Assembly (NCBI GenBank): GCA_021647985.1 | Contig: JAKITQ010000018.1 | Coordinates: forward strand, 1-57,277 | Source of the DNA: Flavobacteriaceae bacterium | GTDB lineage: Bacteria > Bacteroidota > Bacteroidia > Flavobacteriales > Flavobacteriaceae | DNA length: 57,277 bases | Reading direction: 5' to 3' | In this document: positions 52,144-57,277 of the stretch, one piece after another | Numbering within the stretch: the first letter of the stretch is position 1 | Layout: every line of letters starts with the position of its first letter | Made by a program: the position numbers and the translations under genes | Notes under the pieces: generated by a model | What the model saw: only the letters and a program-made list of their open reading frames with translations | The model's database searches: none | What the model was told of the DNA's origin: nothing

Positions 52144-53679
52144 ATGCTTGTAAAAGTTTATGGTAGCGCTGTATTTGGCGTAGAGGCAACTACAATTACG
52201 GTAGAAGTGAATGTTGATAAAGGTATTGCCTATCATTTGGTTGGATTGCCCGATAATGCTATCAAAGAAAGTAGTTATAGAATTTCTGCTGCTCTTAAAA
52301 ATAATGGTTATTCCCTTCCGGGGAAAAAGATAACCATAAATATGGCACCAGCAGATTTGAGAAAGGAAGGCTCTGCCTACGACTTGACTTTGGCAATGGG
52401 TATATTGGCCGCTTCAGGCCAAATTAAATCAGATAAATTAACAGAATATATAATAATGGGAGAACTTTCATTAGACGGAAGTTTACAACCAATAAAAGGT
52501 GCCTTACCCATTGCTATTAAAGCCAGAGAAGAAGGGTTTAAAGGGTTTCTATTGCCAAAACAAAACGCCAAAGAAGCTGCTGTTGTAAATGATCTCGATG
52601 TTTATGCCATTGATAATATTAAAGAAGTCATAGATTTTTTTCAAGGAGAGAAAGAATTAACGCCTTTAAAAATAGATACACGAAAAGAGTTCAACAATAA
52701 TTTAGAAAATCCAGATTTAGATTTTTCGGATGTAAAAGGGCAAGAAACCATCAAGCGATGTATGGAAATTGCTGCATCTGGTGGTCATAATATTATATTA
52801 ATAGGCCCTCCAGGATCAGGCAAAACCATGTTAGCCAAAAGATTACCAACCATTTTGCCACCAATGTCATTAATAGAAGCACTAGAAACTACTAAAATTC
52901 ATTCTGTAGTAGGTAAGGTAAAAGAACAGGGTTTAATGAACCAGCGGCCATTTCGATCTCCACACCATACTATTAGCGATGTAGCCCTTGTTGGTGGAGG
53001 ATCTTATCCACAGCCAGGTGAAATATCCTTATCACACAATGGTGTTTTGTTTTTGGATGAATTACCCGAATTTAAACGTAGTGCCTTAGAGGTAATGCGC
53101 CAACCTTTGGAAGATAGAGAAGTTACTATTTCAAGAGCCAAGTTCACTGTGACCTACCCCTGTAGTTTTATGTTGGTAGCTAGTATGAATCCTAGTCCGA
53201 GTGGATATTTCGTAGATGAGAACAATCCATCTACTTCTTCACCTTTTGAAATGCAGCGTTATTTGAGCAAAATATCTGGACCTTTACTAGATAGAATAGA
53301 TCTGCATATTGAGGTACAACCCGTGCCTTTTGATAAGTTATCGGAAGATAGGAGAGGAGAAAATAGTAAAACTATAAGAGAAAGAGTCACCAAGGCAAGA
53401 GAAATTCAAACCCAAAGATTTTCTGATAATGATAAAGTGCATTACAACGCGCAAATGTCAGTCAAACAAATTAGAAAGCACTGTGCATTAAGTGATGCCT
53501 CAAAAACACTTTTAAAAACTGCCATGGACAGTTTAAACCTTTCTGCCAGGGCCTACGACAGAATTTTGAAGTTAGCAAGAACTATTTGTGATTTAGCATC
53601 TGAAGAAAATATATCACCCGATCATATTGCCGAAGCAATTCAGTATCGAAGTTTGGATAGAGAGGGTTGGTTGGGGTGA
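52144..53679 (+). CDS. comM: YifB/ComM family Mg-chelatase-like AAA+ ATPase
   Basis: 511 residues, full length. An N-terminal Lon-protease-like ChlI domain (1-170) precedes the AAA+ core with Walker A GPPGSGKTMLAKRL (from 221), Walker B GVLFLDELPEF and SRAKFTVTYPCSFMLVASMN. The C-terminal Mg-chelatase domain ends SARAYDRILKLARTICDLA. ComM is a hexameric helicase that promotes branch migration during natural transformation. Its first 64 bases are duplicated 1680 bases upstream, so the present promoter region comes from the inserted segment. Known as an island-insertion target in Acinetobacter and others. Confidence 0.96.
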   Translation: MLVKVYGSAVFGVEATTITVEVNVDKGIAYHLVGLPDNAIKESSYRISAALKNNGYSLPGKKITINMAPADLRKEGSAYDLTLAMGILAASGQIKSDKLTEYIIMGELSLDGSLQPIKGALPIAIKAREEGFKGFLLPKQNAKEAAVVNDLDVYAIDNIKEVIDFFQGEKELTPLKIDTRKEFNNNLENPDLDFSDVKGQETIKRCMEIAASGGHNIILIGPPGSGKTMLAKRLPTILPPMSLIEALETTKIHSVVGKVKEQGLMNQRPFRSPHHTISDVALVGGGSYPQPGEISLSHNGVLFLDELPEFKRSALEVMRQPLEDREVTISRAKFTVTYPCSFMLVASMNPSPSGYFVDENNPSTSSPFEMQRYLSKISGPLLDRIDLHIEVQPVPFDKLSEDRRGENSKTIRERVTKAREIQTQRFSDNDKVHYNAQMSVKQIRKHCALSDASKTLLKTAMDSLNLSARAYDRILKLARTICDLASEENISPDHIAEAIQYRSLDREGWLG

Positions 53680-53690
53680 TATATTATATC

Positions 53691-53948
53691 TTAATATATT
53701 TTAGTATTTTTTTTTATTTCTAAATCAAGATAAAGCTGTTCAACCTTATCTCTTGCCCATTGTGTTTTTCTTAAAAATTTTAGGCTAGACTTAATTGAAG
53801 GATCATTTTTAAAACAGTTGATGTTAATTTTTATTGCTAATCTTTCCCAACCAAACTGTTTCACTAACAATTCAAGTATAGTTATCAATTTCACCCCGTG
53901 CAACGGGTTATTGGGTTGTTCTTTATGATTATTATTTTCTTTATCCAT
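53691..53948 (-). CDS. VF530-family DNA-binding protein
   Basis: 85 residues. The VF530 core is complete: [40 protein letters not shown] and [20 protein letters not shown]. It is a small helical protein whose structural homologue from Vibrio was described as DNA-binding; the biological role is unknown. A Lys/Asn/His-rich N-terminus precedes the domain. It is convergent with comM across 11 bases. Confidence 0.9.
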   Translation of the reverse strand: MDKENNNHKEQPNNPLHGVKLITILELLVKQFGWERLAIKININCFKNDPSIKSSLKFLRKTQWARDKVEQLYLDLEIKKNTKIY

Positions 53949-53972
53949 TAAATAAGATGGTTAATTCTTTTT

Positions 53973-54112
53973 GGCTCTAGTTTAAAATAGCTATTACATT
54001 CGCATTACCTAATTTTAAAGGCTTCGGGGTTACTCGATGTTAAAAATTACATCCAATAAAACAGAACAATCGACTTTGTTTACAAATATCAACGCTAAAT
54101 TAAACTAGAGCC
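53973..54112. mobile_element. 140-bp MITE with 8-bp target duplication
   Basis: Ends GGCTCTAGTTTAA (53973-53985) and TTAAACTAGAGCC (54100-54112) are perfect 13-base inverted repeats. The flanking 8 bases are identical: TTCTTTTT at 53965-53972 and 54113-54120. The interior has no coding capacity. The same terminal sequence begins at 57152 at the right window edge, where it abuts a probable transposase gene end. GCGTTGA follows both termini at similar distance, so the MITE is probably mobilised by that element's transposase. Confidence 0.88.
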
Positions 54113-54179
54113 TTCTTTTTCATTAAGCACAATACTTTGATATGCTTAGTGCTGGTTAAAAATACGCTAATTTTCGGGT

Positions 54180-55285
54180 TTAGATTGTAATTTTATAATC
54201 TCTTGCAACCACTTTCCACGAAGCAGTAATATTACCATCAATTACCGTAAGTACACTATTGTATCGAGCAACAGTAGGGCAAATATGAATTGGTATTGCA
54301 TACGCCTCATTACCAATATTAAAAGTATCGTCATCGATCGTTTCAACAACCAAGTGCTCTTCACTCTGACTTATCTGACTGAAGTTATTTATATCTAAAA
54401 ATTTTACCCTAGGTAAGGGTTTTTCAGCTGCTACCGATTTATGGCCAAGATCAAAACAAATTAAATTAGTTTTTGGTTTACTGGTAACTCTAGTTAATAA
54501 AACAGCAGCCGGTAAAAAATTTAGATCTTTGTAACTTTTACTATATCCTTCATCCCATAATAATGTTGTTCCCGGACTCGTTTCAATACTTTTAGTTTTT
54601 GCATGAATAGGAAAAGTAATACTGCCACCGGCAATAATGGTTTTAACTTTAATTCCTGATTTTTCTAAGTCATTCTTTAGTTTTAATACCGGTTCAAAAT
54701 CTTTATTACAAACCTTTATACGATCTTTAATATTAGAATTTCGAATGTGACCATCATAAACATGAAACCCTTTAGCAACTATGTTTATGTCATTATGCAT
54801 GGTTTGATATAATTCAAAGGCTTTTTTATCGGGTACGATTCCTGTTCTGTTCATGCCATTATTAATATCCATCCAAAGAGAAACTTGTATTTGGTTTGAT
54901 TGGGCAATTTCAGCAAAAGTTTTAAGAGTTTTATGATTATCAACTAGGGTAGAAAATAATGTATTGGAAAATGTTTTTATCAACATAAAAAACCTGTCAA
55001 TATCAATTGCTACCGGTTGCATGGCTAAAAGAACATCTTTAGCTCCACATTGACCAAGTAATTCTGCTTCAGCAATTGTAGCGCATTTGAATTTATAAAT
55101 ACCTTGATCTAGCTGTAGGTTAATTATTTCTGCAATTTTATGAGTTTTGATATGAGGCCTAAGATTTGTTGTACCCCCAGCCATATCAATCATCAATTGA
55201 ATATTTTTTTTATCCTTTCAGGGTAAACCAGTAATGCTGGAGAAATTACTCCTTGAGATTTATTTAATTGATACCATTTATTCAT
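54180..55285 (-). CDS. D-threonine aldolase/D-serine dehydratase-family PLP enzyme, N-terminal frameshift
   Basis: Alanine-racemase-type TIM barrel with the PLP lysine in NLRPHIKTHK, the block SLWMDINNGMNRTG and the zinc-type HxC pair in PIHICPTVARYN, as in DSD1-like D-serine dehydratases. The uninterrupted frame begins only at 55196. Upstream, an ATG at 55285 encodes MNKWYQLNKSQGVISPALLV followed by YPERIKK, the expected N-terminus. A run of eight A on the coding strand (55204-55211) breaks the frame; nine would restore it. It could be a true mutation, slippage or a sequencing error. The rejoined protein is about 368 residues. It is third in an operon after gntP-like and ridA genes and is predicted to degrade D-serine, D-threonine or a 3-hydroxy relative. 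Confidence 0.8.
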
Positions 55286-55301
55286 TTTACTTTATTAAGT
55301 A

Positions 55302-55766
55302 TTAATACAATTCGAACATGGCTTCAATTTCAACCGGGATGCCATCTGGTAACATCATTCCAACAGCGCTTCTAACTCCAATTCCGTTTTCGCTACCAAA
55401 TACATCGACCATTAGTTCACTAAAACCGTTTATCACTAACGGTTGTTTTATAAAATTTGATGTACAATTAACCATTCCAAAAACTTTTACTACCCTCTTA
55501 ATCTTATCAATATTCCCAAAGTGTGTTTGTATGGTGGATAACATGGTCAAACCAACTTGATGTGCCGCTAATTTGCCTTCTTCAAGGTTTAAGGTATCTC
55601 CAACACGACCTTGCATAAAAGTTCCGTCGTTATTAACTGGTGCTTGTCCCGAAATATATAAAAACTTATCTACTACTAAAATTGGTCTGTAAACACCTGC
55701 AGGTTTGGGTGCTGGTGGGAAAGCAAGGCCTAATTCTTTTATTCTTTCTGATGGTAAATTATTCAT
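55302..55766 (-). CDS. ridA: RidA-family reactive-intermediate deaminase
   Basis: 154 residues of the RidA/YjgF/Rid superfamily, slightly longer than canonical RidA (about 128). Motifs are FLYISGQAPVNNDG, DKIKRVVKVFGMVNCT and NGIGVRSAVGMMLPDGIPVE, with the substrate-binding Arg and the terminal Glu (VEIEAMFELY). RidA hydrolyses 2-aminoacrylate and similar imines released by PLP-dependent dehydratases to ketoacids. It lies between a GntP-type permease and a PLP enzyme of the D-serine-dehydratase family, with 16-base gaps on both sides, which fits that role directly. Confidence 0.92.
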   Translation of the reverse strand: MNNLPSERIKELGLAFPPAPKPAGVYRPILVVDKFLYISGQAPVNNDGTFMQGRVGDTLNLEEGKLAAHQVGLTMLSTIQTHFGNIDKIKRVVKVFGMVNCTSNFIKQPLVINGFSELMVDVFGSENGIGVRSAVGMMLPDGIPVEIEAMFELY

Positions 55767-55782
55767 TTCCTTTTTTTTAATA

Positions 55783-57099
55783 TTAGATAAAGATATTTAA
55801 AATTAAAACTCCAATCAAACCCATTACTCCAATTATGGTTTCCATAAGCGTCCATGTTTTTAGCGTTTCTTTTATAGACAGGTTAAAGTATTCCTTGAAC
55901 ATCCAAAATCCACCGTCGTTGACATGAGAAAACATTAGGCTTCCTGATCCAATAGCAAGAACCATTAACTCTGGACTTGCTCCAGTACTTGATATTAAGG
56001 GTAAAATAATACCTGCAGCAGTTAGCCCAGCTACTGTTGCCGATCCTACACAAATTCTTAAAACAGTTGCTATTAACCAGGCGAGTATCAATGGTGAAAT
56101 GCTCGATTCGGCTAACATTCCAGCAATATAATTACTCACTCCGCTATCTGTTAAAATTTGTTTTAATGCCCCTGCTCCTGCAATAATTAAGAGAATCATG
56201 GTGATACTTGAAATCGCAGTAGTAACAGAATTCATTATATCTGTCATTTTTCTCCCACGTGCTAACCCAAGTGTATAAATTGCAACTAAAACGGAAATTA
56301 ACATAGCAATAACGGGGTTTCCTATAAAATCAATAATTGGCATTAATTTAAAATCATTGGGCAATAAACTATTGGAAATCGTCGTGAAACCAATTAAAAT
56401 TACAGGTAATAATGCGCTTAAAATACTAATTCTTAATCCCGGCATTTCATTATCTTTTAAAATAATAGGATTGTAAAATTCTTTTAAAGGAGTTGCTTTA
56501 ATATTTTTTATTGTTCTTGAAAATAAAGGTCCAGCAACAATAATTGTGGGTATTGCTATTATTATTCCATAAACTAAAGTTTTACCAATATCGGCATTGA
56601 ACATTCCTGAAATTGCAGTTGGTGCAGGATGCGGTGGAAGAAAACCATGTGTTACTGATAATGATGCAAGCATGGGTAGGCCAACGTATAATAGAGGTAA
56701 CTTAGTTGAAGCTGCAACAGTAAAAACAAGCGGAATTAAAATTACAAATCCAACAGAATAAAACATAGGTATACCAACAATAAACCCTGCTAATACAACA
56801 GCCCATTGTATGTTTTTGATTCCGAAACTAGTTACAAGTTGTGAAGTTATCCTTTGGGCAGCTCCACTATCAGCAACAAGCTTTCCAAGCATAGAGCCAA
56901 GTCCTAAAATCATGACCAAAAAACCCAAAGTGTTTCCTATACCAGTTTGGATTGAATTAATAACTGCTTCCAGTTCCATGCCTCCAGCTATACCTACAAA
57001 AAGACAAATAATTATGAATGCAATAAAGGCGTTTAATTTGAAAACAGCTATCATAATAAATAGCAAAATAATTCCTATAATAACAATAAGTAAAGGCAT
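55783..57099 (-). CDS. GntP-family permease
   Basis: 438 residues with about 12-14 membrane helices. Family blocks are FLPPHPAPTAISGMFNADIG, ATVLRICVGSATVAGLTAAG and SLMFSHVNDGGFWMFKEYF. GntP members import gluconate and related sugar acids, but the family also includes the D-serine transporter DsdX. With RidA and a D-hydroxyamino-acid PLP enzyme immediately downstream, a D-amino-acid substrate is more likely than gluconate. It is the first gene of the operon. No TAnnTTTG box is visible in the 52 bases before the IS end at 57152. Confidence 0.92.
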   Translation of the reverse strand: MPLLIVIIGIILLFIMIAVFKLNAFIAFIIICLFVGIAGGMELEAVINSIQTGIGNTLGFLVMILGLGSMLGKLVADSGAAQRITSQLVTSFGIKNIQWAVVLAGFIVGIPMFYSVGFVILIPLVFTVAASTKLPLLYVGLPMLASLSVTHGFLPPHPAPTAISGMFNADIGKTLVYGIIIAIPTIIVAGPLFSRTIKNIKATPLKEFYNPIILKDNEMPGLRISILSALLPVILIGFTTISNSLLPNDFKLMPIIDFIGNPVIAMLISVLVAIYTLGLARGRKMTDIMNSVTTAISSITMILLIIAGAGALKQILTDSGVSNYIAGMLAESSISPLILAWLIATVLRICVGSATVAGLTAAGIILPLISSTGASPELMVLAIGSGSLMFSHVNDGGFWMFKEYFNLSIKETLKTWTLMETIIGVMGLIGVLILNIFI

Positions 57100-57151
57100 G
57101 ATTAAATATTATTTTAAGTAGGTGAAATAGGGAAGCAATATAATATATAAT

Positions 57152-57277
57152 GGCTCTAGTTTAAAACTGCGTTGAAATTAATTTTTGATACCTCAATTCA
57201 ATATTTTGATAGTTTTGAGATGCGTTAATATCTTCTGATATTTTAGTTACAAACACATTTAGCTTGTCATTACTGTT
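57152..57277 (-). mobile_element. Insertion sequence, left end (runs off right edge)
   Basis: Begins with GGCTCTAGTTTAA, identical to the MITE ends at 53973 and 54112. Immediately inside, a minus-strand frame ends, so this is the 3' end of an element reading toward the gntP-like gene, 52 bases away. The 8-bp duplication of the related MITE fits several IS families (for example ISL3 or IS1595 types); I cannot choose between them. Confidence 0.7.
57161..57277 (-). CDS. Probable transposase, C-terminal fragment
   Basis: A minus-strand frame enters from the right edge and ends in TAA (57161-57163), which lies within the terminal inverted repeat. The visible 38 residues include NSNDKLNVFVTKISEDINAS and IELRYQKLISTQF. 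Assignment rests on its position inside the element rather than on a recognised motif. Confidence 0.5.
   Translation of the reverse strand, partial: NSNDKLNVFVTKISEDINASQNYQNIELRYQKLISTQF

Noticed and set aside
1-57277. tRNA, rRNA, tmRNA and riboswitch genes
   Set aside because: No cloverleaf-like T-loop sequence, rRNA core motif or recognised riboswitch consensus was seen by eye; structure searches could not be run.

Overview
The window is AT-rich chromosomal DNA from a member of the Bacteroidota, most likely the family Flavobacteriaceae. Protein families typical of that group support this: TonB-dependent receptors, large outer-membrane barrels, a LysM/substrate-binding-fold hybrid protein, a zinc-ribbon protein that has lost its cysteines, an ACR3 arsenic operon with a DUF6428 protein, and a single-chain glycyl-tRNA synthetase. 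Many genes have a Bacteroidota-type TAnnTTTG promoter box and no strong Shine-Dalgarno sequence. I found no rRNA, tRNA or CRISPR array.

Layout. 1-3.3 kb: a probable transposase N-terminus running off the left edge, yaaA, a broken pentapeptide-repeat gene and a secreted GHL10 glycosidase-like protein. 3.4-14.6 kb: dnaK, two putative outer-membrane proteins, guaA, a LysM protein, and a MacB/MacA-like export operon without an ATPase. 14.7-24.8 kb: central metabolism on the minus strand (pdhA-pdhC, gcvP, fumC), a UbiA-like membrane protein and the NIF3/zinc-ribbon pair. 25.0-28.5 kb: a probable copper-acquisition locus made of a small Cys protein, a Met/His/Cys lipoprotein and a TonB receptor carrying the OprC-type CxxxM...HxM copper ligands. 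29-43.7 kb: another TonB-type receptor, arsC, tatD, ogt, a 1143-residue barrel-like protein, glyS, comF, an Ig-like lipoprotein, mrp and a NifU-domain protein. 44-47.1 kb: tyrosine catabolism (hmgA and hppD) with an IVS-type four-helix gene between them and a possible leader-peptide attenuator in front. 47.2-49.8 kb: an arsenic operon (arsR, DUF6428, arsC-type phosphatase, ACR3).

49.8-57.3 kb is the accessory part. It holds a decayed GMC oxidoreductase and a duplicated 5' end of comM. Between that fragment and intact comM lies 1.6 kb of decayed reading frames and small genes, including two paralogous three-helix membrane proteins. After comM come a VF530 gene and a 140-bp MITE with a perfect 8-bp target duplication. 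A three-gene operon follows (GntP permease, RidA, D-threonine-aldolase/D-serine-dehydratase-family enzyme), together suggesting D-serine or D-threonine use. The enzyme has an apparent frameshift in an A8 tract. The right edge enters an insertion sequence whose terminal repeat matches the MITE, so both window edges appear to lie in IS sequence.

Functional links: pdhA/pdhC, gcvP and fumC serve central carbon and one-carbon flow. hppD and hmgA are consecutive steps of tyrosine breakdown. RidA would clear the 2-aminoacrylate made by the adjacent PLP enzyme. The arsenic operon couples sensing, reduction and efflux.
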